A DNA stretch of 64,000 nucleotides from assembly GCA_947575605.1 (NCBI GenBank), contig CANPNZ010000005.1:1-64000 (forward strand), given 5' to 3'. The translations under genes were made by a program, and so were the position numbers. The notes under the pieces were generated by a model. That model searched no databases. It was not told the DNA's origin and was given only the letters and a program-made list of their open reading frames with translations. Each line of letters starts with the position of its first letter. The stretch's first letter is position 1. The DNA comes from an uncultured Clostridium sp. GTDB lineage: Bacteria > Bacillota > Clostridia > TANB77 > CAG-508. Below, in pieces: positions 1-10,419 of the stretch.

Positions 1-52
1 TGGCAACTCTGAGACAATGTCCAAAAAGAACCGTCCCCAATGGACATCCAAT
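1..52. repeat. End of a GGGGACGG-family palindromic repeat (caatgtccaaaaagaaccgtccccaatggacat)
   Basis: Reverse complement closely matches 29636-29672 (tgtccattggggacggttctgtttgga); truncated by the window edge. Confidence 0.6.
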
Positions 53-57
53 TGACT

Positions 58-1809
58 TTATTTTAAATCTAAGTGAATATCTCTCAATTGTTCACGTTTT
101 ACTGTACTTGGAGCTCCCATCATTAAATCTTGTGCTTTGCTATTTAGTGGAAAAGCGATTACTTCACGAATGCTATCAGAATCGGTTAAAAGCATAAGCA
201 TTCTATCAATTCCTGGAGCAATGCCAGCATGTGGTGGAGCTCCAAATTGAAAGGCTGTATATAAAGCCCCAAATTTGGATTTTACTTCTTCTTCTGTATA
301 ACCAGCCATTGTAAAAGCTTTTAACATAATTTCAATAGAGTGGTTTCTAACGGCTCCAGAAGAAAGCTCAATACCATTTACGACAAGGTCATATTGATAA
401 GCTAAGATATCTAGTGGTTTTTCAGTTTCTAATGCTTCTAAGCCTCCTTGTGGCATAGAAAAGGGGTTGTGACTAAAAGCCAATTTTCCATGTTCATCTT
501 CTTCAAACATGGGGAAGTCTACAATCCAAGCAAAAGCAAAAGTATTGTTATCAATTAAATCTAATCTTTTTCCTAGTTCTTCTCTAATTTGACCTGCTAA
601 TTCGGTTGCTCTTTTTGGATAATCAGCAATAAAGAAAATAGTATCTTCTTTTTCTAAGTTAGCTAATTTTAACAATTCTTGTTTTAAATCATCTGGAATA
701 AATTTATCAATTGGTCCTTTAAAGCTTAAATCTTCTTGTACTTCTAAATAACCAAGACCACTCATTCCAATATTCATAGCATACTGTAACATTTTTTCAT
801 GAAATCCTTTTGAAAGATGACCTTTTACACGAATAGCTCTTACCGTTTTGTTGATAAATGGTTTAAAAGTACATTGCTTAAAAAATTCAGACAAGTCAAT
901 GATAAAAAGAGGATTTCTTAAATCAGGCTTATCAGTTCCATATTTTAACATAGATTCTTGATAAGAAATTCTTGGGAAAGGATAGGCTGGTATTTGCTTG
1001 TTGGAAAATTCTTTAAAAGTATGATACATAACTGGTTCAATGGCAGAAAAGACATCTTCTTGTGTCGCATATGCCATTTCCATGTCTAATTGATAGAATT
1101 CTCCAGGAGCTCTGTCAGCTCTTGCATCTTCATCACGGAAACAAGGAGCAATTTGAAAGTATTTGTCAATGCCAGACACCATTAGCAGTTGTTTGAATTG
1201 TTGAGGGGCTTGTGGAAGGGCATAGAATTTACCAGCGTGTAATCTACTAGGAACGAGATAATCTCTAGCACCTTCAGGCGAAGAACTGGTTAAAATTGGC
1301 GTTTGTACTTCTAAAAATCCTTGTTCTATCATTTGATTTCTTAAAAATTGAAGAACTTTAGCTCTTAATATTAAATTATTTTTTAGTCGTTCACTTCTTA
1401 AATCTAAGAAACGATATTGCAATCTTAAATCTTCTCTGATTTCTTGATTGGCATTAATTTCAAATGGCAAATTTTTAGTTCTTTTTCCTAGAATTGTAAT
1501 TTCTTCGATACGAATTTCAACTAATCCAGTTTTCAGTTTGGGATTGATGGTTTCTTCCTCTCTTTTCTTTACTTCTCCATAAATGGTAACAGAAGATTCT
1601 AAGGGGATATGAGAAGCAAAGTCAACATCTTCTTCCTTTCCAGAGGTTACCACTTGGGTAATACCATACATATCTCGAATGTCCAAGAAAACAAGTCCTC
1701 CAAAGTCACGAATGGTTTGGACAAATCCAGCAATTCTGACTTTTTTTCCAATATCCTCTAAATTAATTTCATTACAGGTACAAGTTCTGTACTCTTTCAT
1801 TGTTATCAC
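58..1809 (-). CDS. aspS: Aspartyl-tRNA synthetase
   Basis: 583 aa; class II aaRS motifs (FRDEDARADRAPGEFYQLDMEM, APPHAGIAPGIDRMLMLL). Confidence 0.97.
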   Translation of the reverse strand: MITMKEYRTCTCNEINLEDIGKKVRIAGFVQTIRDFGGLVFLDIRDMYGITQVVTSGKEEDVDFASHIPLESSVTIYGEVKKREEETINPKLKTGLVEIRIEEITILGKRTKNLPFEINANQEIREDLRLQYRFLDLRSERLKNNLILRAKVLQFLRNQMIEQGFLEVQTPILTSSSPEGARDYLVPSRLHAGKFYALPQAPQQFKQLLMVSGIDKYFQIAPCFRDEDARADRAPGEFYQLDMEMAYATQEDVFSAIEPVMYHTFKEFSNKQIPAYPFPRISYQESMLKYGTDKPDLRNPLFIIDLSEFFKQCTFKPFINKTVRAIRVKGHLSKGFHEKMLQYAMNIGMSGLGYLEVQEDLSFKGPIDKFIPDDLKQELLKLANLEKEDTIFFIADYPKRATELAGQIREELGKRLDLIDNNTFAFAWIVDFPMFEEDEHGKLAFSHNPFSMPQGGLEALETEKPLDILAYQYDLVVNGIELSSGAVRNHSIEIMLKAFTMAGYTEEEVKSKFGALYTAFQFGAPPHAGIAPGIDRMLMLLTDSDSIREVIAFPLNSKAQDLMMGAPSTVKREQLRDIHLDLK

Positions 1810-1971
1810 ATTCCTTTCTAATCATTAAATTTTGTTGAAAAAAGAATTATTATTTGACTAGGCTTTTTTCTAACGAATACAATTTGCTTGGCAAACTGTA
1901 TACTAAATATGTAACTCGTTCCACTCGAACAGCTTTAGCAAAATGATAATTATTTTTCAAATTTAAGTAAC

Positions 1972-2175
1972 AAAAAAACGCCCACTGCTATGCAGGGACG
2001 AAATAATTTTTTCCGCGTTGCCACCCAGCTTGAAAATTAATTGAACTTAATTTTCCACTTCATTAAAAATCACTCCAATGTGTTTCGCTTATTTAGGTTG
2101 ACCTTAAAGGGCTTACAGCCAGTGACCCTTATTCTCTTTTAAGTTACTTCTAAAGGCTTTCATTGTACAAACGTA
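1972..2175 (-). promoter_or_regulatory. T-box leader upstream of aspS
   Basis: Minus strand has the T-box sequence gggtggcaacgcgg (2018-2031) followed by a terminator hairpin cgtccctgcatagcagtgggcgtttttt (about 1974-2002); precedes an aaRS gene. Confidence 0.9.
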
Positions 2176-2432
2176 ATATATTTTTATTTTGCTAACTATT
2201 TTACACAGTATTTGCAAATTTGTCAAGCTTTATGCAAAAATTTAAATTTCGACTGTAACAATTCAGACCTATTGTTTTTCTTAATAAAAAATACATAAAC
2301 TTTTAAATTAAAAATAGGTACCTTTGAATAGTTACAAGTCAAAGCTTAAAAACTAAAAAAAATATTGAAAAAATTTTAGGTATCTAGTATAATCAAAGAA
2401 ATAAAGGGAAAAAAGGAGAAATGAGATAAAAA

Positions 2433-2945
2433 ATGGGAGAAATTAATGTACTAATTAACAAAGCAAAACTAGAGAAAAGAATAGAAGAAATGGGGAAACA
2501 AATTCAAAAAGACTATGAAGGAAAAGAAATTGTATTTATAGGGATTTTAAAAGGATCTGTTATATTTATGACGCAACTTGCTAAAAATATAAAAAGTAGT
2601 GTGGCACTTGATTTTATGGATGTATCCAGCTATGAAGGAACAGAAAGTACAGGAAAAATCAAAATTAATAAAGATATTAGAGATTCCATTGAGGGAAAAG
2701 ATGTTATAATCGTGGAAGATATTATTGATACAGGAAGAACATTAACCTATGTAAGGGAACATTTAAAACAAAAAAATCCCAATAGTATCAAAATAGCAAC
2801 CATGTTATCAAAACCATCCAGAAGAGTAATGGAATTAGAGGTGGATTATATCGGTTTTGCCATTGAAGATAAATTTGTAGTAGGTTATGGTTTAGATTAT
2901 AACGAAAAGTATAGAAATTTACCATACATTGGCTATATAGAATAA
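2433..2945 (+). CDS. hpt: Hypoxanthine phosphoribosyltransferase
   Basis: 170 aa; PRPP motif VIIVEDIIDTGRTL. Confidence 0.95.
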   Translation: MGEINVLINKAKLEKRIEEMGKQIQKDYEGKEIVFIGILKGSVIFMTQLAKNIKSSVALDFMDVSSYEGTESTGKIKINKDIRDSIEGKDVIIVEDIIDTGRTLTYVREHLKQKNPNSIKIATMLSKPSRRVMELEVDYIGFAIEDKFVVGYGLDYNEKYRNLPYIGYIE

Positions 2946-2985
2946 ATTTATTAGTTAGCGTAATAAAATGTAAAAGGGAGTAGAG

Positions 2986-4839
2986 ATGTTCAACATTGAA
3001 GAGGAACTAAAAAAATTGCCAAACAAACCAGGCGTATATGTTATGAGAGACAAAGAAGACAACATTATCTATGTAGGAAAGGCAATATCGTTAAAAAACA
3101 GAGTAAGGCAATATTTTAGAAAAAATGATAAAACAGCAAGAATTGAAAAAATGGTTAGCTTAATTGACCATTTTGAATATATTGTAGTAGATAATGAAGC
3201 AGAGGCATTAATTTTGGAATGTAATTTGATTAAGAAGAATAGGCCAAAATTTAATGTCTTATTAAAAGATGATAAAACATATCCTTATATCAAAATTGAT
3301 TTAGCTTCTGATTATCCAGGAGTATTTATTACAAGAAGAATTGTAAATGATGGCTCAAAATATTTCGGTCCTTATGCCAATCCAGGAGCAGCGAAAGAGA
3401 TGGTTAATTTTATCAAAGAAAAGTATAAAATTCGTCAGTGTAAAACATTAAAAGAAAGAACTAGACCATGTTTAAATTATCATATCAATAAATGCTTGGC
3501 ACCTTGTATGAAGTATGTGTCAAAAGAAGAATATCGTAAGCAAATAGATGAAATTATGGATTTATTAGAAGGAAAAACAGATAAGTTACGAAAAGAATTA
3601 GAAGAACAAATGAAAGAAGCATCCCAAAAATTAGATTTTGAAAAAGCAGCCTATATTAGAGATAAACTACAAGCAATCGAGCGTGTATCCGCCAAACAAA
3701 AAGTATCGAATTTATCAGAAAATAACATTGATGTCATAGGAATTGCAAAATCAGACTTAGAAATTTGTATTGAAATATTTTTTGTAAGAGGTAGCAAAAT
3801 GATAGGAAGAGAGCATTATTTTTATGCAGATTTAAAAGATATGGAAGATACAGAAATATTGGCAGGATTTATCAAACAATATTATTGGGAAAATCCTAAT
3901 ATTCCAAATAAAATTATGATAAAAGAAGAAATAGAGGATAAAGAAACCATAGAGAAGTGGTTATCCACAGCATTAGGTAAAAAAGTGGAAATCAAAACAC
4001 CAAAAAAAGGTGAAAAACTACGTTTTGTGGAGATGGCAGAGAATAATGCAAAGGTAACATTAGAAAATAAAGAAAAAGATAAAAGTGAAATATTAATGGA
4101 ATTGAAAAAAGTATTAGAATTAGACAAATTACCAAGAAAAATTGAAACCTATGATATATCCAATATTTCGGGAGAATATACAGTAGCGGGAATGTGTGTT
4201 ATGCAAGATGGAGTGATAAAGAAAAATTTGTCCAGAAGATTTAAAATAAAAACTGTGTTGGGACAAGATGATCCAAGATGTATGGAAGAAGTTATTGTAA
4301 GAAGGTTAAAGCATTCGATCGAAAATCCCAAAGGTGGATTTGGAGAACTTCCAGATGTCATTTTTGCAGATGGCGGAATTACGCAAATTAGAGCTGTTCA
4401 AAGTGCCATTGAAAAGGTAAATTGCGATTGGGAGAAGGATTTTCGAGGCGAAGAGAAAAATCATGAGATAGAAGAAAATTCACAAAGTAAAAAGATTGAC
4501 ATTAAAGTGTTTGGAATGGTTAAAAATGATAAACATCAAACGAGAGCATTAATGAATGATAAAAGAGAGGAATTAAAAATATCACAAAATCTAATGAATT
4601 TGATTACTAAGTTTCAAGATACGGTACATGATACGGCTATTACTTATCATAGAAAACTAAGAGATAAAGAAATAACAAAGTCAGAATTAGACGAAATTAG
4701 TGGTATTGGTGAAGTGAAGAAAAAGGCTTTATTAAAGCATTTTGGTAGTGTGGAAAAAATAAAACGAGCTACGATAGAAGAACTAATGCAAGTAAAAGGC
4801 ATAAGCAAGGAGATTGCGGAAAAGATTTTGAAAAGCTAA
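2986..4839 (+). CDS. uvrC: Excinuclease ABC subunit C
   Basis: 617 aa; GIY-YIG N-terminus (LPNKPGVYVMRDKEDNIIYVGKA), UVR motif, C-terminal HhH. Confidence 0.97.
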   Translation: MFNIEEELKKLPNKPGVYVMRDKEDNIIYVGKAISLKNRVRQYFRKNDKTARIEKMVSLIDHFEYIVVDNEAEALILECNLIKKNRPKFNVLLKDDKTYPYIKIDLASDYPGVFITRRIVNDGSKYFGPYANPGAAKEMVNFIKEKYKIRQCKTLKERTRPCLNYHINKCLAPCMKYVSKEEYRKQIDEIMDLLEGKTDKLRKELEEQMKEASQKLDFEKAAYIRDKLQAIERVSAKQKVSNLSENNIDVIGIAKSDLEICIEIFFVRGSKMIGREHYFYADLKDMEDTEILAGFIKQYYWENPNIPNKIMIKEEIEDKETIEKWLSTALGKKVEIKTPKKGEKLRFVEMAENNAKVTLENKEKDKSEILMELKKVLELDKLPRKIETYDISNISGEYTVAGMCVMQDGVIKKNLSRRFKIKTVLGQDDPRCMEEVIVRRLKHSIENPKGGFGELPDVIFADGGITQIRAVQSAIEKVNCDWEKDFRGEEKNHEIEENSQSKKIDIKVFGMVKNDKHQTRALMNDKREELKISQNLMNLITKFQDTVHDTAITYHRKLRDKEITKSELDEISGIGEVKKKALLKHFGSVEKIKRATIEELMQVKGISKEIAEKILKS

Positions 4840-4909
4840 TTTTGTTATTTTATTAGGATAGGAAATTTGAAAGATTTTCTTATGATAAAACAAATAGAAA
4901 GTATAAAAA

Positions 4910-4938
4910 GTGGGAGGTTTTACCCTCCCCTTTTTGTT
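4910..4938. terminator. Bidirectional intrinsic terminator (gtgggaggttttaccctccccttttt)
   Basis: GGGAGG/CCTCCC stem with T-tracts on both strands. Confidence 0.75.
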
Positions 4939-5096
4939 GATATGTATCTTTTCGGCATTCTAAGAAAAGACATTGTACTTAATCCGGAAGGAAAGCCAGC
5001 TTTTTTCCGGAACGGCTTGACATTTAAGTGATAGTTACACAATATCACGGTAGAGCCAAGCAAAAATGTTACGAATACGGCTTTTAATAATTTCAT
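4920..5096 (-). CDS. Small ORF (58 aa), hydrophobic N-terminus, possible secreted or membrane peptide
   Basis: MKLLKAVFVTFLLGSTVILCNYHLNVKPFRKKAGFPSGLSTMSFLRMPKRYISTKRGG read from the sequence; AGGAGG RBS upstream of ATG; below the ORF-track cutoff; contains in-frame CGG-A at 5007-5009. Confidence 0.5.
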   Translation of the reverse strand: MKLLKAVFVTFLLGSTVILCNYHLNVKPFRKKAGFPSGLSTMSFLRMPKRYISTKRGG

Positions 5097-5196
5097 GTTG
5101 TCCTCCTTATTAGAAAAATAAAGCCAATGGGAATTTTCCCTGATACGTAATGAAATATAACATATATTGATAAAATTAACAAGTTAAGAAATTATT

Positions 5197-5389
5197 TCAA
5201 GTTTAGGTTTTTTGCAATGGGGGCTTATCATATATAATTTTTTCACACTTAGTGCGAAAGCAACCTACAAATTAGAAATTTATTTGTCGGTTGCTCCAAT
5301 CGCACTCGCATAGCTTGTTTGGCCGCTTACTTAAGTAGTTTCAAAAATTATATATGATAAGCCCCCATTGCAAAAAACCTAAACTTGAA
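5197..5389. repeat. Long inverted repeat element, copy 1 (about 46-bp near-perfect arms)
   Basis: ttcaagtttaggttttttgcaatgggggcttatcatatataattttt ... aaaaattatatatgataagcccccattgcaaaaaacctaaacttgaa; loop shared with 42342-42532. Confidence 0.9.
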
Positions 5390-5460
5390 TAAAAAAATAG
5401 GAATATTTGGAAAAGTTTTGCATATACATATAAGGAAAAAATAAAGGGGGAAATGTTTAT

Positions 5461-5670
5461 ATGGAATATGCAAAAGATGAAATTTTTCAAATTAGATATC
5501 ATACTAAATTAAATAGGTTAAAGATAAAGGAAGAAAATTGGACAAGCAGGTTATATAAAAAAATCAAAAGACATAAATTATTGACAACTACTATGATTGC
5601 TTTTTTTATATTTGCTGTTATTAATTTAGTTATGATTGTCAGTTTCATAAAAATTTTACAAAATATTTGA
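5461..5670 (+). CDS. Small single-TM hypothetical protein
   Basis: 69 aa; RBS (gggggaaat); TM segment LLTTTMIAFFIFAVINLVMIVSFI. Confidence 0.55.
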   Translation: MEYAKDEIFQIRYHTKLNRLKIKEENWTSRLYKKIKRHKLLTTTMIAFFIFAVINLVMIVSFIKILQNI

Positions 5671-5751
5671 AATTAGAACAAGCAGACATAGAATTAAATC
5701 AATTTTTAGAAAATTTATAATCTAACAATTTCAATCAAAATAAAAAATTAT

Positions 5752-6006
5752 AAGTTTCGTTTTTTTGTAAGATTAGCTCCCACCTTCAGGCATAAAATAT
5801 GGTTATTTTGAATAAATGATGAATGTGACCGGAATAAGATTAGGAATTCTTAATCATTTTACGGTAAGAGTTCAAGCTTGTCTTGGAAAGGACCCGTAAA
5901 ATGATATTAGAATTCCTTGCATTATGAAGGAAACCGAAGAATTTATGAAAAATAACCATATTTTATGCCTGAAGGTGGGAGCTAATCTTACAAAAAACTG
6001 AAACTT
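5752..6006. repeat. Long inverted repeat element with nested internal hairpin
   Basis: Arms aagtttcgtttttttgtaagattagctcccaccttcaggcataaaatatggttattt / aaataaccatattttatgcctgaaggtgggagctaatcttacaaaaaactgaaactt; inner arms aggaattcttaatcattttacgg / cccgtaaaatgatattagaattcct. Confidence 0.9.
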
Positions 6007-6102
6007 AAAAAAATATATCTTGGAAAAATCAATAAAATATGGTAAAATAATACTATTCAAAATAAAAGGGAGGAATAGTAGTTATTTAAGCTACGAAAAA
6101 AT

Positions 6103-6975
6103 ATGAAAATAGCAAATGAATGGAAGGAATATAAAATATTAGACATGGCAGATGGGCAAAAACTAGAAAAATGGGGTGAAGTCGTATTAGCTAGACCAGA
6201 CCCACAGATTATATGGAAGGACAAGAGCTTTCCTAATAAATGGAAAGAAATCAATGCCACATACCATAGAAGCAAAACAGGTGGAGGGTCTTGGGAATTT
6301 AAGAAAACAATGCCAAAAGCATGGCAAGTGCATTATAAAAATTTGACTTTTAATATTAAACCAATGGGATTCAAGCATACAGGACTTTTTCCAGAGCAAG
6401 CTGTTAATTGGGATTGGATGATAAAGAAAATAAAATCTGCTAAAAGGGAAATCAAAGTCTTAAATTTATTTGCTTATACGGGAGGAGCTACGGTGGCTTG
6501 TCTATCAGCTGGTGCATCTGTGTGTCATGTAGATAGTTCTAAGGGAATGACGACATGGGCTAAAGAAAATGTAACATCTTCTGGATTGCAAGATAAGCCA
6601 GTTCGATTTATCATTGATGATGTAGTAAAATTTGTGAATCGAGAAATCAGAAGAGGAAATAAGTATGATGCTATTATAATGGATCCGCCATCTTATGGTA
6701 GAGGAGCAAAAGGAGAAGTTTGGCAATTTGAAAATAATATTTATGATTTAGTAGAATTGTGTTCACAAGTATTATCTAGTAATCCGTTATTTTTTTTAAT
6801 CAATTCTTATACAACAGGAATATCTAGTATGGTGCTACAAAATATCTTGGAAGTAACAGTAGACAAAAAATATAAGGGAAAATTAGAATGTGGAGAAATA
6901 GGACTTCCTATGGAAAATTCGAAATTAGTTTTACCTTGTGGAATTTATGGAAGATGGGAAAAGTCTGAAAAGTAA
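6103..6975 (+). CDS. Class I SAM-dependent methyltransferase (COG1092/RlmI-like)
   Basis: 290 aa; VLNLFAYTGGATVACLSAGA and IIMDPPSYGRG motifs. Confidence 0.85.
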   Translation: MKIANEWKEYKILDMADGQKLEKWGEVVLARPDPQIIWKDKSFPNKWKEINATYHRSKTGGGSWEFKKTMPKAWQVHYKNLTFNIKPMGFKHTGLFPEQAVNWDWMIKKIKSAKREIKVLNLFAYTGGATVACLSAGASVCHVDSSKGMTTWAKENVTSSGLQDKPVRFIIDDVVKFVNREIRRGNKYDAIIMDPPSYGRGAKGEVWQFENNIYDLVELCSQVLSSNPLFFLINSYTTGISSMVLQNILEVTVDKKYKGKLECGEIGLPMENSKLVLPCGIYGRWEKSEK

Positions 6976-6997
6976 TGAGACTAGGAAGGAATTAACA

Positions 6998-7678
6998 ATG
7001 GAAAACTTAAAAATTTTATTTGAAGATAATCATATAATAGTAGTAGAAAAGAAGCCAAACATTCCATCCCAAGCAGATAAAACAGAAGACGTGGACATGT
7101 TAACGATTGTGAAACAATATATCAAAGAAACCTATCATAAACCAGGAAACGTATATCTAGGATTAGTTCATAGATTAGATAGACCAGTTGGAGGAATTAT
7201 GATTTTTGCTAAAACTTCAAAAGCAGCTTCCAGACTAAGTGATGAAGTAAGGCAAAAAATCTTTAGAAAAAAATATTTAGCTGTGGTAGATGGAAAAATA
7301 CTTCTAGCACAGGGGACTTTAGAAGATTATTTATATAAAGATGAAAGACATAATATGAGTAAGGTAGTAAATAAAGATAAGAAAAATGCTAAATTAGCAA
7401 AACTGGATTATAAAGTTTTAAAATATAATGAAGTAAAGAAGTTAAGCCTAGTAGAAATTAATTTACATACAGGGCGACATCATCAAATAAGAGTGCAATT
7501 ATCTCATTTTGGGCATAGTATTTTTGGGGATCAAAAATATGGAACAAGAGGACAAGGAAAACAGATTGCTTTATGGGCTTATCAACTTACCATTCAACAT
7601 CCCATTACAAAAGAAGAAATGACTTTTGAGGATTTTCCAGAACCAATTGGAACCTGGTGTATATTGAAAGAAGAATAA
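6998..7678 (+). CDS. RluA-family pseudouridine synthase
   Basis: GLVHRLDRPVGGIMIFAKTS catalytic motif; start set to 6998 after aaggaatt RBS. Confidence 0.9.
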   Translation: MENLKILFEDNHIIVVEKKPNIPSQADKTEDVDMLTIVKQYIKETYHKPGNVYLGLVHRLDRPVGGIMIFAKTSKAASRLSDEVRQKIFRKKYLAVVDGKILLAQGTLEDYLYKDERHNMSKVVNKDKKNAKLAKLDYKVLKYNEVKKLSLVEINLHTGRHHQIRVQLSHFGHSIFGDQKYGTRGQGKQIALWAYQLTIQHPITKEEMTFEDFPEPIGTWCILKEE

Positions 7679-7850
7679 CAGACCTAAAAAATGGTAATGT
7701 CTCATAGGTAATCTATTTTTAGTAAGAGGAACAATAAGTCTGAAACATTACAAAAAATTCTAGGAAATTTCAAAAAGTATTTGCATTTTGGAAAAAACTG
7801 TGTTACAATATCGTAGTATCAAAAGAGAGAAACCATAGGGAGGAAAATAA

Positions 7851-8099
7851 ATGGAAATAGCAAAAGGAATACTAATTGTAATTTATTTTATGGTAGCGTT
7901 GGCATTAATCATATTAACATTAATACAATCCAAAGATGATGCAGGATTATCATCTACCATAACTGGTTCATCGACCAATAACTTTTTTGAAAAAAATAAA
8001 GGAAGAACAAAAGAAGGAAAACAAAAAAGATGGACAATTATATTAGCAGTAGTATTTGCAATATTAACAATAGCATTAGGAATTGTATATATGGCATAG
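7851..8099 (+). CDS. secG: Preprotein translocase subunit SecG
   Basis: 82 aa, two TM; LIQSKDDAGLSSTITGSS; next to rnr. Confidence 0.9.
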   Translation: MEIAKGILIVIYFMVALALIILTLIQSKDDAGLSSTITGSSTNNFFEKNKGRTKEGKQKRWTIILAVVFAILTIALGIVYMA

Positions 8100-8163
8100 A
8101 AAAATAGTAAAAAGGGCGGTTTTTATCTCTAAAAACTTGCTCTTTTTTGAAAGTGTTGCGAAA

Positions 8164-8268
8164 AGTTGCCACTGGTTCCAGGTTTAAATGGCAACCTTGA
8201 CTACATTTGCTATTTAATAAAATAAATTTAGATTAAAGGTTGCCATTTAAACCTGGAACCAGTGGCAA
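8164..8268. repeat. Inverted repeat (33-34 bp arms), ttgccactggttccaggtttaaatggcaa family
   Basis: agttgccactggttccaggtttaaatggcaacct / aggttgccatttaaacctggaaccagtggcaa; one arm recurs at 44441-44472. Confidence 0.9.
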
Positions 8269-8301
8269 TTTTTGTTTTAAAAAGAGAAAGGAATTAAAAG
8301 A

Positions 8302-10419
8302 ATGGAAGAACAAGAACAGAAAATCTTAGAATTCATGAAAGATAAAGACTATGTACCCATGAAGGCAAAAGAAATAGCCATGTTAATGAGAGTACCGAAA
8401 AAAGAATATCGAGATTTTTTAGAAGTGCTTGGAAATTTAGAATTAAATTTTAAAATACAAAAAAACAGAAAAAGTAAATATCGATTAGTAGAAAAAACTT
8501 ATTATGATGGAATATACAGAAAGAACCAAAAAGGATTTGGATTTGTAAGATTAGAAGAACGTGAAGATGAGATATATATAGCCAAAGAAAATTCGCTAAA
8601 TGCCTTAAACGGAGATAGGGTATTAATAGAAATTATGGAGGAAGAAAACAAGGTAAAAAGTGCAGAAGCAAAAGTAGTGAAAATTTTGAAGCACGAAAAA
8701 GACACCATAGTTGGGATTCTTCAAAACAATAAAAATTTTGGTTTTGTTGTACCAGATGATAGAAATTTTGGAACCGATATTTTCATAGCGAAAAAAGATA
8801 TGGGAAAAGCAAGAAGCAATCATAAAGTTTTAGTAAAAATAACGAAATATCCCGAAAAAGGAAAAAAAGCAGAAGGAAAAATTATAGAAGTATTGGGAAA
8901 TGTTAATGAAGCAGGAGTGGACATGTTATCACTTATCAAAGAGCATAATTTGCCATCTACTTTTCCAGAGCCTGTTGTACAAGAAGCAAAACATTTCCAA
9001 AATAAAGTAGATAAAAAAGACATTCCCCATAGAGTGGATTTTAGGGAAGAAGAAATTTTTACGATTGATGGAGAAGATGCCAAAGATTTAGATGATGCTG
9101 TACGTGTGGAAAAACGAGAAAACGGAAATTATCGATTAGAAGTACACATAGCAGATGTAAGTTACTATGTAAGAGAAAACAGCCTATTAGACCAAGAAGC
9201 CTTAGTAAGAGGAACAAGTATTTACATGTTAGGGAGAGTTATTCCCATGCTTCCAAGAGAGCTATCCAATGGAATTTGTAGTTTGAATGCAGGAGAAGAT
9301 CGATTTACTTTATCTTGTATTATGGAAGTAGATACCAAAGGAAATGTCGTATCTTCTGAGATAGTAAAAGGAATTATTAATGTGACAGAAAGAATGAGCT
9401 ATACTGATGTACAAGCTATCATAGAAAATTCAAATGAGCAAACGCTGAAAAGATATGCACCCTATGTAGGGCATTTTAAATTAATGGAAGAACTGGCAAA
9501 AATACTAAAAAACAAAAGAATGGAGCAAGGCTACTTAAATTTAGATATTCCAGAAAGCAAAATTGATTTAGATATGGATGGAAGAGTAACGAATATAGCC
9601 AAATATGAAACAACTTTTGCTCATGAAATTATAGAACAATTTATGCTAACAGCCAATGAAACGGTAGCAGAGAAATTTTTTTGGTTGGAAGCACCCTTTA
9701 TTTATCGTGTGCATGAAGATCCAGACCTTGAAAAAATCCAGGAATTAAATAAGTTTTTATTTAACTTTGGTATGAAAATAAAAGCGAATAAAGATAATAT
9801 TTATCCAAAAGAATTTGCTAAAATTTTAGAAGAAGTAAAAGGGAAAGAGGAAGAAAAAGTAGTATCTAACTTAGTATTAAGAACCTTAAAAGTAGCTAGA
9901 TATGAAGCGGAAAACAAAGGACACTTTGGAATTGCTAGTAAATATTATTGTCACTTTACTTCACCAATTAGAAGGTATCCTGATTTATTTATCCATAGAG
10001 TGATTTCAAAGTATTTAGTGGATAATTATGTTGTTTCTGAAAAATGGATAGAGGAATATAAGTTACAAGCAGAAGAAAGAGCCAAACAATCTTCAGAAAG
10101 AGAAAAAATAGCAACAAAAGTAGAAAGAGAAGCAGAAGACTTGAAGAAGGCAGAATATATGGAAAATAAAATAGGAAAAGAATACGAGGGAATTGTATCA
10201 TCTGTAACGTCTTTTGGAATATTTGTAGAATTAGAAAATACAGTGGAAGGCTTGATTCGATTTGAAGATTTAGGTGATGAGTATTTTATTTATGATGAGG
10301 ATAGAAAAAGACTAATAGGAGAAAGGACAAATACTACTTATAAAATAGGAGATAAAGTTACGATACGAGTGAAAAAAGCAAGTAAATTGTTACGTCAAAT
10401 TGACTTTGAATTAGTTTAA
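8302..10419 (+). CDS. rnr: Ribonuclease R
   Basis: 705 aa; RNB domain (FTIDGEDAKDLDDAV), C-terminal S1 domain. Confidence 0.96.
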   Translation: MEEQEQKILEFMKDKDYVPMKAKEIAMLMRVPKKEYRDFLEVLGNLELNFKIQKNRKSKYRLVEKTYYDGIYRKNQKGFGFVRLEEREDEIYIAKENSLNALNGDRVLIEIMEEENKVKSAEAKVVKILKHEKDTIVGILQNNKNFGFVVPDDRNFGTDIFIAKKDMGKARSNHKVLVKITKYPEKGKKAEGKIIEVLGNVNEAGVDMLSLIKEHNLPSTFPEPVVQEAKHFQNKVDKKDIPHRVDFREEEIFTIDGEDAKDLDDAVRVEKRENGNYRLEVHIADVSYYVRENSLLDQEALVRGTSIYMLGRVIPMLPRELSNGICSLNAGEDRFTLSCIMEVDTKGNVVSSEIVKGIINVTERMSYTDVQAIIENSNEQTLKRYAPYVGHFKLMEELAKILKNKRMEQGYLNLDIPESKIDLDMDGRVTNIAKYETTFAHEIIEQFMLTANETVAEKFFWLEAPFIYRVHEDPDLEKIQELNKFLFNFGMKIKANKDNIYPKEFAKILEEVKGKEEEKVVSNLVLRTLKVARYEAENKGHFGIASKYYCHFTSPIRRYPDLFIHRVISKYLVDNYVVSEKWIEEYKLQAEERAKQSSEREKIATKVEREAEDLKKAEYMENKIGKEYEGIVSSVTSFGIFVELENTVEGLIRFEDLGDEYFIYDEDRKRLIGERTNTTYKIGDKVTIRVKKASKLLRQIDFELV

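Noticed and set aside
1839-1970. Further inverted-repeat element between the aspS start and T-box terminator
   Set aside because: Only a short hairpin (tacaatttgc/gcaaactgta) could be supported; arms beyond it do not pair convincingly.
3882-4361. Antisense ORFs inside uvrC, and similar opposite-strand ORFs across the window (for example 8502-8708, 34286-34648, 50343-50633, 60558-61013)
   Set aside because: They overlap well-supported genes, are low complexity or reflect reverse-complement codon bias, and lack RBS or recognisable domains.
4920-5096. Small ORF as an AgrD-type autoinducer precursor
   Set aside because: No clear AIP/Cys plus acidic C-terminal motif and no agrB-like gene nearby.
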